A DNA stretch of 64,000 nucleotides from Endothia cerciana. Lineage: Eukaryota > Ascomycota > Sordariomycetes > Diaporthales > Cryphonectriaceae. Shown here in pieces: positions 22,183 to 34,323 of this stretch. The notes beneath the pieces were generated by a model. That model saw only the letters and a list, made by a program, of their open reading frames with translations, ran no database searches and was not told where the DNA came from. The DNA lies in contig JALRMH010000008.1 of the NCBI GenBank assembly GCA_026119935.1, positions 372,001-436,000 of the forward strand, in the 5' to 3' direction. How positions within the stretch are numbered: the stretch's first letter is position 1; every line of letters starts with the position of its first letter. The translations under genes were made by a program, and so were the position numbers.

Positions 22183-24557
22183 TCGGCATGATGCCCACCA
22201 GTGACAGCGGAAGACCGTCAAGGGCTGCAGTCCCTGCGATGCAGGATGGGCACCAGAAGACACAACGATCATACCGGATCGAAGGCTAGACCCCACTATT
22301 CTTCGTCCTAACTCTCTCGTGGGAACGGAAACTGCAGAGCCGAGGAAGCTTGCTCTCGAGCTGGAAGCCCTTCAAGGGATACCACCTATGAGAGTGGCGT
22401 TGTGTGCCGGTATACTGTGTGAGTGACACTCATCCACACCCGGCAACGTTTCACCCGATCTCTCAGGGATCGCAAGGTCAACACGCTTGAAAAGGATGGA
22501 GTGGCTGTCCGATGACTTTCGGGCTTAGCCGGAGAGACAACACGCTCACGTTCCCGACCGTCGCCGTGACCTACAGGGGGGGGGGGGGTGGGGGGCAATG
22601 TATTCAGAACGACTGTGGCCCATGCACCGGTAACCTGCATCGTTCTCAATGCCCGCTTATACAATACACGCGACACCGCGAAGGGAGGCCTAAGGAGCAG
22701 TACCCATCGCAGAGTCATCAGGAACGTGTCGGGGCCTCACGAACCCTGAACTTGAAGACCCGCTGTAACAAAGTTCTGAAAGATGCACGCCCGCCCATGG
22801 ATGAGACGATATCACGTATTGCGAGCCGTGCTGACCAGTGCTGCCGTAATATTACAAGTCATATCGGCCCTCCTCCCGGATCTTTGTTCCGAAGAAGCGA
22901 ACCAGGAAATACACTTATCAAACAGTTCCTGTATGAGGCTCAAGTCTGCTACAGGGGAGAATCCATGTCTGCTTCCCTTTGCGGAAGCAGAGCCTCCTCG
23001 ACGACCAGGGAGGCTGCCTTTAGGGCTGCTGCAACATATGACCATCCCGGCTTAGGATGGTCTTCTGCTGCAGGACGTGCCAAGTCGCGAGATGATGGGC
23101 TCACACGACAGCCTTCAATCGTGGGCAGGGCCGATTTAAATCCGGAGGGCAGCGTATCTAGGTGGTCACTGGACTCTGCCCCCGGGCGCGCAGGAGTGGG
23201 CAAATCGAGTCTCCCTCCCTCACGTCTTGAACAACAGTAGATTGACGTGTCTGCTCGAGCTCAGTCTCCGCATGGCCGCACAGAAGATCAAGGGGAGAGG
23301 AGAGAACAAGAAAAAGAAAAAACTCCTGCCGGGGGGGTTGGGGCTCTGGTCGAAAGCGAGCTAATCTCGACCCTAACCCCCGATACCAGCTAGTCATCTG
23401 AGTGAAGGATGTCAGTCGTCTTCCACTTCATGTGGTCAGTACACCGGTGCCATTCACCGATACGGACGAAGCTCATCATCCACCGCGCCCTCGGCTGGTC
23501 TTTCAGCCAAGTCGGGTCCTCCACATTTGTTCCTGTGATCCAACGACTGACAGTCGCTATTCAGCTGGGCAGAGCGGTGCCGAGCGCCAAGGATGGTCCC
23601 GAGGTTGCTTTGACGAACATCCGGGCTAAAACATAGAGAACGTCTCAGAGTTACCCCATCCCACATCAGCCATTCTCAATGCAATACTCCCAGTGCCAGC
23701 CTGTCTCGAACCTTGGTTCATGAGCCGCCGTATCCAGGTCAGCATTGCGCGTGGCTGGCCTTTGCTGACACCCTGCGCGACGTCAACGACTATGCCTTGG
23801 CTTTCATGAGGCTCAGAGAGACGATCTGGACAGCACGCACCGGCCAAGCCGCTCCCCTTTGACAAGCAGCGTCACATCAAGTAGAGGGCAGGGTCTCATC
23901 GTATCTGCCATAGGTTCTGCCGAGTGCTTCCCTTCGACACCCAATCACTGCGAGGCTCCGGGCAAGCCGGGAGGTGAGGAAGGCTATCGACCACACCTGA
24001 TGAGGCTGGGGCCATCCTGACCACGGCGAATGACCAGCACTGCCTCCTCCACCCCGAGGATCTCCCAGACCAGCTGCTTGTCGCCAAGGGCCCTCGAGAA
24101 CATCAAGGCCGTGCGTGTCTTCAACTAGTTACCTGGGCTCCCAATTATATCGCACCAAGACCCGCTTGGCATGGTCTAAGTGTCCCCGCACCCGTCACCA
24201 CTAGCACTGACGCCGCTGGCCCTCGCTCTCGGTATCCAGGGATTCTCTTGGCGGCCTTGTCCTTGTCCTCACCGTGCTCTCCCCGACTTGGCCTAGAACT
24301 ATCGTTCAGGTCAGTTGACCTGTGCCGGACCACATCATTTTGCCATTTCGTCCGCAGACAGCTTGAGGACCTCGCGCAGCGTCGAATTTATCTCGAAGAC
24401 CGACATGTGACGGCCTCACCTCGAGTACTCTGTATTCAGGTCAAACGACTGTTCTGCACGTTCTACGTCGACGGTCTGTTGGTTGGCGGACTCTGCCGAG
24501 GGACCCGAGCTGATTATTGACGGTCCCGAGTGCGAAGCCCTTCGCGCCTGCGGGACG
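22183..24557. other. Intergenic region between the tubulin cofactor B and RING-H2 genes
   Basis: No gene is supported. A G13 run lies at 22576-22588. Open frames of up to about 240 codons (for example 22512-23240 plus) begin in or next to that run and carry no recognisable domain. The final 400 bases are CT-rich in places and are the likely promoter of the RING-H2 gene. Confidence 0.5.
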
Positions 24558-26243
24558 ATGGGCTGGCAACGTGCTTCTGCGTCGGCTCTGGCCTTCGCAA
24601 ACGTGCTGTCCCTGGTTCGCGCGGACCTGGCCCAGACGTATCCGATGACAACGGCGCTGAACTGGGAGGTTGACTCCGAGATGCAGCTGTCGATTTCGGC
24701 GGCAGATGGAGATGTGGTTCCCTTGCTTTACACCGTCATCCCGCTGACAACGGACCTGGGCCTGAACGAGTCACAGACGGACCGAGGGGTAACTTCACTC
24801 TCAACGCGCCTGCCATTGTGAATCCCGCTAACTCGTGCTTCCAGAGAATCAACATTGAGGGGAAGTTGACTTTCGCCGACGCGACCACTTATCCAGACAT
24901 CAGTGGCGCGGATGTGATTCCGTACCTGTGCTGCGACCAGATGAACAACTCGTTCATTCAACCAAACGAGATCCTGAACCAGTTGATGAGCAACGATCCG
25001 CAACCGGCCGCGATCCTCCTGTATAGCCAGCAGGGCCAGTGCTGCGGCTTGGCAGGACAGAATCTCAACTTTCACAGAATCCTAACCACCCCAGATACCA
25101 ACGCTGCTTTCCAGATCGAGAACATCACAATGAACGGTGCAGGAACCGCACGGGCAACCATCACGGGGAACTTCACGGACATGGAGGAAGACCAGGACAA
25201 TACGTCGAATGGGGACAACTCTGCGGTCGCTATGAGCATCCTCTATAGCATCACCGGACTGATCACTCTCCTCTTTCTTATTATCATTGGTTCGGGAGCT
25301 ATCCGGGCGCACAGATACCCGGAGAGATATGGACCGCGCGCCGGGCTCGGAGGAAGGCCGAGGCAGAGTAGGGCGAAAGGGCTCGCCCGCGCGGTCCTTG
25401 AAACCTTGCCCATCGTGAAGTTTGGCGACACCCAACAACCGAAACCCGATCCCGATACCGAACTCGAAAATGCTCCAAGCGAGCCAAGACGGACTGCAGA
25501 TACGAGGCGCGAAGTGCCTCACAACGATTCACAGCGCCATCTCTCCACGATCCCGGAGAGCCCCACCGAGCCTGCTGCCAGAGTCGAGACGACAGATGCT
25601 CTCAACATAAGCAACGGCGGCTCGACCGCCTCTGTGGGGGAGGGAAATAGTGGGGCTAATGATGCCAACACTGCAAATACTGAAATGGGGAATGAAGAAG
25701 GTCTAGGCTGCTCGATATGCACCGACAACTTCAACGTCGGGGAGGACGTCCGAGTCTTGCCTTGCAACCACAAATTCCACCCACAATGTATCGACCCGTG
25801 GCTAGTTAACGTTTCTGGGACATGCCCCCTTTGGTGAGTTTCTCCCTACCATGTGCCCTCCTATCACCGTACTAACTAAGCGTTCTTTCAGCCGTCTCGA
25901 CCTCCGACCTGGACAGGAAGAAAATGTACCGGCTGGCAACGAAGACGTCGACGTACCGCCTCTCGACGCCGCGGGCAACGAAGCAGGCGACCCCTCGAGC
26001 TCCACACGCCGGCGCTCTCGAATTTTTGACATTGCCGGGCTCCGACACGCTTCCGTGGAGGAGCGCATCGAAGGACTGCGACGCTTCAGGGCCGAGCAGC
26101 ATCAAGGCTCGTCCGCAGGCAACGAGGCTGAGACGACCACACGCGCGAGGTTGTCGGACAGACTGAGGGATCGATTCCATATCAGGACGCGTGCCGCTCG
26201 GCAGTCGCCTGAACCGGTAGGACGTTCACCCCTAGGGACATAG
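24558..26243 (+). CDS. Membrane-anchored RING-H2 E3 ubiquitin ligase (PA-TM-RING-like)
   Basis: Predicted transmembrane E3 ubiquitin ligase of the secretory or endolysosomal membranes. Three exons, 24558-24788, 24845-25833 and 25892-26243, give 523 residues. The N-terminus has a signal-peptide-like hydrophobic stretch (about 8-23). A lumenal domain of about 180 residues resembles protease-associated domains, with sequons such as NFTDM. A single membrane segment lies at about 210-232 (SILYSITGLITLLFLIIIG) and is followed by a basic cytoplasmic stretch. The RING-H2 finger runs C366-X2-C369-X14-C384-X1-H386-X2-H389-X2-C392-X11-C404-X2-C407; the last Cys codon is split by the 58-nt second intron (branch motif ACTAAC), which supports that splice. 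The first intron (24789-24844, 56 nt, branch motif GCTAAC) is less certain because the next codons also read well in another frame. Substrates are unknown. Confidence 0.87.
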
Positions 26244-28221
26244 TCAGCAGGCCACCGCGGTACAAGCTAGGGGGTCCTGCTGCTCTGCCGAGATGATTGG
26301 CATACGGTAATGCTAGTGGTGATGGCCTACAACAATGCCGGTGGCGTCGACAGTGAGGCGATCCTCAGCCTCAATAATGCCATGAGATAGATGGGATACA
26401 GACACACGTTACGACTACATATACCCTAGTACATGGATGTGGGCTGGCTTTTACCGGGCTTGGAACCTGTCATACCCTAATACGGGTTCTCGTGAGTGAG
26501 CATCATAAGGCGTCTCGGGGGTTCTAATATTATGACAGGGCCTATTCACTAAAGAGGCCAAACCGAATTATGGACAACTGCTTGGAATGGGTTGGATTGT
26601 GTCCTCGGGATCATGGGATGACGGACATCAGGTAGTAATACAATGCTTTGCGTGAAGAGATGCGCCCACTTGTGGCTACCTTTGGTGATGTTGCAAAATC
26701 TGATGAGTGTGTTCCTCAGCAACTAGTTGTCCCTAATTTCATGCTGTCATGTGGAAGAATCCCTCAAGTGCCCTCCATGGTGAGCCCGCCCTCCCATCCC
26801 CGGCCACCTCTCGCTCCCGATGGGTTGCCCTCTTTGGATTCCTACTACTTACAAGCCTCACAAGACCCTGCTATTTCTCTCCTTTAACCCACCAGCAATT
26901 ATTTTTATTTATTTATTTTAGCTAAATTTTTATTAATGCTCCTGCCTTTCTTCTGCCCTACAGACGATACGACAAGTTATGGCAGAGGAAGCATGCTCTG
27001 CTATTCGGGGACAGGATCCAAGAAGCCTTTTGACACAATCCACACGACCCCAAGCAGAGGCATATAACCTAACACCTGAGAGGCTCGAGTTTTGAATGAC
27101 ACCTGCAACGTCACCATTTCAGTCTGCCCCCCTGCCAACACACGCATACAAGCCACACATATGTCACAGGGCAAACACCTTTCTGGAAGTGCACACATAC
27201 ATATATCTACACAACCGTTTCATCATGCCCTGCGTTGATCAATGGATAGCCCTTATCATTCTTGAATCTAGACTCAGAACATGATGGAGGGATCCCCTGG
27301 AGGCCCTGGGGCAGGGCAGCCTGCTTGGCCAGCCGGGATGAGCCGAGCGGAACACACGGCGTGGACGTCGCTCGCCCGGATGCGAGACCCAGCGAGTCAC
27401 CTGTTGTTCAACGGTGGCCGTCGGCGACGGCAAGCAACGTCTCCCGGCAAGCTCGGTTGTGCTTGGGGTGACATGTCACCATCACTTTGTATGGTGAGAC
27501 CACCACTGGTAGGCAGGCCGCCGTGGCAGCGAGACCGGCTCCGGATCGAGACGAGGGGCGGCGGCGCCGGGTCGGGCATCTCCTCCGGGGGCTTCAGAAA
27601 CAGGTTCGGGGAGCGGGCTCGGTTGATCTGCGACCTCGGGCAGCTGGGATCGAACACCGCGTGGGAGGTTCAGCCGGAGATCATCTGTCACTTCATGCTT
27701 TGCGCTAACTTCCGCTCCGGTCTTTATCTGCCCCTCAGCCACCACGCCTGATTCGTGTCTAGTTCGTGAGCCGTGGTGTTTTTGGGGTTTTTGTCTCGCC
27801 GTTTAAGACGCACGTCTGGGTGTCAGGAGGTTTACATGACTGGGTAATCCGGCCTGGGTCCGGCTCGATTCGCATGAGCTCCGCGGGGCTTGTCTCCGTG
27901 TGCCTGCACCTAGATGTCACAGCAAGGGCTTCATGGATGTCCTGCTCGACTGTTACAGGGGCCTTGCAAACGGGCAGAGATTACCCGGTGGCCGGAAGAA
28001 GTCATACAGCCTTAGCGCCAGAGGAATAGAGGGGAGGGCCCTTGAGGAGGAGGGGATGGTCGTGATGCTCAGAGCCGAGATCTGCCGAGTGTGGGGGAGC
28101 CTTGGTCCACTTATATATGAGGAGAAAAAGAAGACTAGTATGCGAACTGGTCTCCGAGGATATCTTATGTCCTGTATCAACAGGTCGATTGTGAATGGGC
28201 CCTGGACGACTCCTTTCGATC
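26244..28221. other. Intergenic region between the RING-H2 and reductase genes
   Basis: No gene is supported. The sequence is more AT-rich than average around 26380-27000, with TTTAT-rich sequence near 26900-26940. A 17-bp string on the minus strand near 27709-27725 (AAGACCGGAGCGGAAGT) also occurs on the plus strand at 16453-16469. The last 300 bases precede the reductase start and include a TATATA motif near 28113. Confidence 0.45.
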
Positions 28222-29867
28222 ATGACGCAGAGAACTTATAGTCCAAGAGCTCTGGTGACAGGCGCCTCCGGCTTCCTGGCGACCCAGATCATCCTCCTCC
28301 TCCTCGAGAAGGGCTACTACGTGGTGGCAGCGGTACGGTCCGCGGCCAAGGCGGACTCCTGGCGCAGCCTGTATCCCCAGTGCTCGGAGCGGGATCAGAT
28401 CAGCTTCGTGGTTGTCCGTGACATGCAGGAGGACGGGGCGTATGATGACGCCGTCCGGGACGTCGAGGTTGTTTTCCACACGGCCAGCCCTTTCAACTTC
28501 ACGTTCGAGGACAACGTGAGGGACATGCTCATACCTGCACGGAAGGGTGCACTGTCTGTGCTGGAGTCGGCGATGAAGGCCGACACGATCCGGAGGTTTA
28601 TCTATACGAGCTCGTGAGTAGCTCGCTGCCCGGGGGTGGTGAAGCCCTAGGGGCCTACCTTGAGAGAGGGTCCGTGTCTGAGATATTGGAAGATAGGTTC
28701 GCTGCTGTTACCTCCCCTCATCTGGACCCTCGACCAGGAGTAAGGCTGTCCCCTCCAGCGGGCTCGTGAGGCGGACAAAGTTGACACCACTGTTACCGCG
28801 TCAGCATACTTATACCGAAGAGGACTGGAACCCGGTTCAATGGGAAGAGGCGGCGGTATCAGAGGACAGGCACTTCGTGTACCTAGCCAGCAAGACGTGA
28901 GCCTGCGCACCCGTCTAGACTGATCTGGCGTGGCTGTCGCGACCTACAGGCTGACGACCGGCCGGCAGGTTCGCCGAGCAGGCAGTTTGGGACTTTGCAA
29001 GGACGCGGAAGCCACACTTTTCCATCACCAGGCGAGTGCTGATACACCCTCCCCCCGGGCCCGGGCGTTGCTACTCTGTAGCCCTTCGTTGAATCCCCCC
29101 CTCCTCCCTCTTTCCATCACTGGCTAATGTAAGAGCCTCCCGGGGGGGGGGGGGTTCTTGTAGCATCGTTGCTCCTGTCATCCTCGGCAGGCCGCTTCAA
29201 CCTTTTACCTCCATGGCCGACATAAATCAGTCCAGTAAGCATCTCTGAGACACCTCTGCTCTGGCGGTGCCATATGTATGAAGAAAAAAGCAGATGTGCT
29301 GATCCGCACGTGCGCGGACAGGCAGGGTCCTCCACCGACTCATCGACGCGCGAGAGATGCCTCGGACGCCCGCATACGTAAGTAGCGACAGGACCTAGGT
29401 GTTGTTTATAGGCGAACGCCCGGCTCATATTCTCCCGGTTTGCAGGTGTGCGTGGACGTCAAGGACTGCGCCCTGTGCCACGTCAAGGCTGCCGAGGCCG
29501 AGGCGCCCAAGGGGAAACGCTACTTGACCATCGGCAGCCCCTTCTGCCAGCCCAGCGCTGCCCGGATGGTAGCTCGTCTCTTTCCCGAGCAGGCTCACCG
29601 CCTGCCTCCCGCCGAGGAGGACGTGGGCCACTACGGCTACTCATCTGCGCGGTAATTGACCCCCCATGCCGCCGGCGCCGCCTGGTTGGCGTCATAGAAG
29701 TTCCTCACCCGTAACTCTGGCGTACTGGGGCTGACGAGCGACGGAGCAGAGTTGAGAAGGACCTGGGCATTCAATGGACGCCCTTCGAGACAACTGTCAG
29801 GGAAACGTTTCAGCAGTTGCTGGAGATTGAGAGAGGTTCCAATCAACATGTAAACAGCAAGGCTTAA
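28222..29867 (+). CDS. NAD(P)-dependent ketoreductase/epimerase (GRE2-like extended SDR)
   Basis: Extended short-chain dehydrogenase/reductase related to yeast GRE2 and dihydroflavonol-4-reductases; substrate unknown. Seven exons join in frame: 28222-28613, 28738-28896, 28969-29031, 29164-29234, 29322-29377, 29446-29651 and 29750-29867, giving 354 residues. Residues 11-20 (LVTGASGFLA) are the Rossmann motif, HTASPF is the usual block after strand 4, and Y179-L-A-S-K183 is the catalytic YxxxK. MADINQSSRVL, CVDVKDCALCHV and KRYLTIG match the C-terminal family blocks, and the last exon gives the usual end (EKDLGIQWTPFE). Intron 3 (29032-29163) must start at GC to keep frame (TCACCAG|gcgagt, acceptor ttgtag) and holds a G13 run. 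An in-frame ATG at 28195 would add nine residues. An unspliced reading would hit stops in every intron. Confidence 0.9.
29142..29154. repeat. Poly(G)13 tract in an intron
   Basis: G13 run in the third intron of the reductase gene, ending about 6 nt before its TTGTAG acceptor and so taking much of the place of the usual polypyrimidine stretch. Confidence 0.85.
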
Positions 29868-32211
29868 AGGTAGGATACACTCACAAGTCATCCGCCCTGA
29901 TCGTTCAGCGCCAGTGGTCCTAGGTAGATCAAAGGGGAAGACCGGATAATGGGGAGATGAGTCTTTCCCCATGATGATGCTAATCTTTACGTGAACGGAA
30001 GAGGGCGGACAGAGCTATGGGGGGCTCCTACTTCGCATGGCAGGTTGAAGACGAGTGCGAAATATTGGGCGAGCCCGCGAGGCACGGAGTCAAGAACCTA
30101 CCTCATTCCCATCTCTCGGCCTCGACAGTCATCAGTCACTGGTACCTGATCCTCCTTGTCCCTACAAGGCCCCCACTCGTCCCGACCCAAGGCCTTCCCA
30201 AAGCCAACACTGCTACCACAGGGCCGCGCTGGTTGTGTCTCTTCCATACTCACCACGCCAGGTCCCGTTTACCCGCCACTTGACAGACCCACTCGCGGTC
30301 ATGACAGACTGAGAGGTCCCTTTTGGTTCCGATTGCCCAGAGCATACCCGCAAGGGTAGACACAGGCTTACCTGAACGCACTGAGATGTTGGTACGAGAA
30401 CCGTGGTCACGCAGTCTTGCACAGCTTCAGGAGGATCATGGTCAACGCCTGAAGGCTGCTCAACTCCCAGAGACGCCGTGCCAGAATGCCGCACACCTGA
30501 GGGAGCCAACGGCCTTCCGCGAGACGATCCGTTCCGAAGGAATCGATATCCTGGGGTCTCAATGGCCTCGAGAGGGCATGTAATGGTGAGGATGATGGCT
30601 GGGAAACACGGTCTCTGACGGTCCACAGACGGATGTGAGGGTGCCGATCTGATATTTGGCCCCCTCCTACCGGTGCCGTCAGCTTCATGCATGCACGCAC
30701 TGACACGCAGCTCTCCGGGAAAGACGGCATCCAGGTGCCGCGCTGGACAAAGAGCGGCAGTGGCCAGAAGCATGTTTTGGGGGGAAAAGACAGGCCGCCA
30801 ACTCGTGTCCCCGTAAAGGTCGTGCCATTGCGCCCCCCCACTGGTTGGCCGCGGCCAGCTGTCCCCTCTTTTCCCGGATGTGGGAGGGCCGCCAGCGCGA
30901 AGCATAAAAGATCGGTGAAGCCTCCCTCTCCACGCGCCGGGATGGGTGAGGGTGCAGGTGAGGTGAGGTCGCAGGTCGACCATGCGGGAACCTTGCTCGC
31001 CCTGAGGCCAAGCTTTTTTGCCGAGCCATGCCAGAAGGGGTCTAGAAGGCAGGTCGCCCCCTGCGGACACCCTCAAACAGGCACACCCCCAGGGCCCCAG
31101 TGGGCCCCTGAATTGATGCAGATCACCTGTGGCCATAGCTCCTCCAGCACGCGCCCCCCCCCCATGCCCCTCGCCCATCATCTTCCTCTCTGTCCCTCCC
31201 TCGCCCCCTCGGCTGCAGGATGGATCGATCTTGATCCCTATCCTCTGTCCAGGTCTGGTGCGACGTGGCCAACGTGGCGCCCGGTCCAGTGTTCTAGTGG
31301 CCCAATGGTCGGGGTAGGTAAGGGGTAACGGCGGCTGCCACAGCTCCTCAAAACAGGATCGAGAAGATTTCAGGAGCGGAGCGCCTGAGAGGCGACGGGT
31401 GGGTGTGTTGGGACGGGAGAGCTCACTCTGGCCTACAGGCTGCCTCCCAGCATGCAGCATTCCGTGCGTCAGGAGGTGGAGGTGGTATGGTGGGGGGTTG
31501 GGGGGGTTGGGGGGGGGGGGGAGCTATACCCCTGCTGGCCCTGCTGATCCCCTGTGGGAGCTCTGCCGCCGGGCCTGGCCTTACGTCAGTACTGCTTTGG
31601 CTGTGTGCATTCGCATCCCGCCAAACACATCTGGGTAAACCGTAGACGCCTGGCTGCCCCCTTTTGTCTATAACGCCTCCTCGCCGCCCTCCTCCTCTGC
31701 CCAGGCTTCTGTTTCCTGGCTGTTCCTCCCAGCGCCCGCTACCTCTTCAGATCGGTCTTCTGGTAAGTGTTGTGTCCAACTGCCCACTCCTGCCGTGTCA
31801 CTCCCGTTGGGCGTAAATTGGAGGTGGGATATTGGGTCAGCCCAACAGAGGGCATCACTCCAAGCCCTCCATGCTGGTCTACAGGTCCAGAGCACCAACC
31901 GCCCGTTGTGTCTGGGTGCTGTCCCAGAGGAGCTATTCCCAGGCGAGCCCATCCCAGGCTTCCGTCTCATATGACCTGGCCTTGGGTGTCACCTCTCCGG
32001 ATGGGCGCTCCTGGGAGCACCCCGCTACCACCACGTCCATCTGTGACCTCGACAGCCTCTTGAACAACACTGGACCATGACTGCTAACGTCCTCCGTGGA
32101 AAGGCAGCACCGTCACAAAAAGCTACACCCCCCACACCAGGCTTCCTGATTACCAGGACCTCAGGCTGCCGGCATCTCTGACAGGGCTTCTCCATCTATC
32201 GAGCAGCCAAG
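29868..32211. other. Intergenic region upstream of glutamate decarboxylase
   Basis: No gene is supported with confidence. A 415-codon minus-strand frame (30213-31460) is open, but it has no recognisable domain, an Arg/Gly/Pro/Ser-biased composition and long competing frames on both strands, so it is not annotated. A G13 run lies at 31509-31521. The stretch from about 31660 to 32211 is rich in CT tracts and is probably the decarboxylase promoter and leader. Confidence 0.45.
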
Positions 32212-34086
32212 ATGGTTCACCTAAGCCACATCCCCAACCCCGAGGACGCGGACAAGAACCTCGTCGCGGAGGTCAAGAAGATCCACCTCAGCCTCGCCGA
32301 GGACGATGACTGCTTCACCACCTCCGTCTACGGCACCAAGTTCGCGGCGGCCGATCTTCCCAGGCATGAGATGCCCGAGGGGGAGATGCCCAGGGAGGTC
32401 GCATACAGGATGATCAAGGTTATTACTGCCACACTCGGCACTTGTCAGGTGCTCGGTGCGATGGCTAACGGTTCACAAGGACGAGCTGTCGCTGGACGGC
32501 AACCCTATGCTCAACCTCGCCTCGTTCGTGACCACCTACATGGAGGACGAGGCCGAGAAGCTCATGACCGAGTCCTTCTCCAAGAACTTCATCGACTACG
32601 AGGAGTATCCCCAGTCAGCCGGTAAGTGACAGCGCCGGGGTTGGGGGGGGGGGGGGGGGAGAATATCTCTTTGCTATCACTAGGCTAGTAGCGGAGGTTT
32701 TGGACCCCAAGGCATCAATCATCTGGGGACCGTACAGCGTGGCACCCTCGAACCATGCCTCTGACGAACTTTATCCCTCTTTCCCTTTCGGACCATCACT
32801 GACTCGGGCATGTCAATCAGACATCCAGAACCGCTGCGTGAACATGATCGGGCGTCTGTTCCATGCTCCTACCGGCCAGGGTGACGGCGCCATCGGCACG
32901 AGCTGCATCGGTTCCTCAGAGGCCATCATGCTCGGGGTGCTGGCCATGAAGCGTCGCTGGAAGAACAAGAGAAAGGCCGAGGGCAAGTCGACCGAGAACC
33001 CCAACCTGGTCATGTCGTCTGCTGTCCAGGTCTGCTGGGAGAAGGCCACCCGCTACTTCGAGATCGATGAGAAGCTCGTCTACTGCGCCGAGGACCGGTA
33101 CGTCATCGATCCCAAGCAGGTCGTCGACCTGGTCGACGAGAACACCATCGGTATCTGCTGCATCCTTGGTACGACGTACACAGGCGAGTACGAGGACGTC
33201 AAGGGCGTCAATGACCTGCTCGAGGAGCGCGGCATGGACACCCCCATTCACGTCGATGCCGCCAGTGGTGGGTTCGTCGCGCCCTTCACCGTGCCGGAGC
33301 TCGAGTGGGACTTCCGCCTGCCGCGCGTGGTCTCCATCAACGTTTCAGGGCACAAGTACGGCCTCGTCTACCCTGGTGTCGGCTGGGTCGTCTGGCGTGG
33401 CGCCGAGTATCTGCCCCAGGAGCTCGTGTTCAACATCAACTACCTTGGTGCCGACCAGAGCTCGTTCACCCTCAACTTCTCCAAGGGTGCCTCCCAGGTC
33501 ATTGGCCAGTACTACCAGCTCATCCGGCTTGGTAAGCACGGCTACAAGGCTATCATGTCCAACCTGACGAGGACCGCCGACTATCTCTCCGACTCCCTGG
33601 AGGCGCTGGGCTTCGTCATCATGTCCAAGAAGTCGGGCGAGGGCCTCCCGCTGGTCGCCTTCCGTCTGAAGCGCGACGAGGACCGTGAATATGACGAATT
33701 TGCCCTTGCTCACCAGCTGCGCGTGCGCGGCTGGGTTGTCCCTGCCTACACGATGGCGCCGAACACAAACAACCTCAAGATGCTGCGCGTCGTCGTCCGT
33801 GAGGACTTCACCCGCAACCGATGCGACGCTCTCATCGGCGACATCAAGCTGTGCTCGCAGCTGCTCGCGCAGATGGATGCGGACACTATCAAGCGCCAGC
33901 AGGAGTTCATCAACAAGCACCATCTGCACAGCACCAAGTCCACGCACAACCACCCCAAGTACAGGGTAAGATATCGCAGACCGTGCAACCTGATTTGTTG
34001 GAGCTGCGAATGGCTGACCTGATTTCGCTCAGAACGAGAAGCACTCCATCCAGGGCAAGTCTGGCAAGACCCACGCGATCTGCTAA
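32212..34086 (+). CDS. gad1: Glutamate decarboxylase (PLP-dependent)
   Basis: Converts L-glutamate to GABA and CO2, feeding the GABA shunt; cytosolic. Four exons, 32212-32418, 32480-32621, 32821-33965 and 34033-34086, join in frame to 515 residues, typical for fungal enzymes. The group II decarboxylase fold is clear: early NLASFVTTYMEDEAEKLM, then GTSCIGSSEAIMLGVLAMKR, HVDAASGGFVAPF (cofactor-pocket Asp and Ala) and SINVSGHKYGLVYPGVGWV, where Lys295 is the expected pyridoxal-phosphate lysine. VFNINYLG and FTLNFSKGA follow, as in plant, bacterial and fungal members. The last exon encodes an 18-codon tail ending KTHAIC. Intron 2 (32622-32820) holds a G17 run. The ATG is preceded by GCCAAG, a good fungal start context. 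No calmodulin-binding tail like that of plants is evident. Confidence 0.97.
32643..32659. repeat. Poly(G)17 tract in an intron
   Basis: G17 run 21 nt inside the second intron of the glutamate decarboxylase gene, the longest G run noted in the window. Confidence 0.85.
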
Positions 34087-34317
34087 ACGCCCTCTGCTTG
34101 GTCCGTACTGGCTCAGCGCTGTGTGCAGTAGGAGCATCGTCAGCTGCTTCCATGCTGCCACGGACCAGATCCAAAATTATGTTGCCAGCCAGCACGCGGA
34201 CGGTCGCCCGCCGCAGGGACTGTCCAGGACAGTCCATTCCTGCTGGGTTTGAATACATTTCGGTCAAGAAAGGGAAATGGACAACGCCGAACTTGGTGGT
34301 TTCTGTAGTGGATAGGA

Positions 34318-34323
34318 AATAAA
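34318..34323 (+). terminator. Candidate poly(A) signal for glutamate decarboxylase
   Basis: AATAAA occurs 232 nt after the stop codon, followed by an A-rich stretch. Fungal poly(A) signals are loose, so this is only a candidate. Confidence 0.35.
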
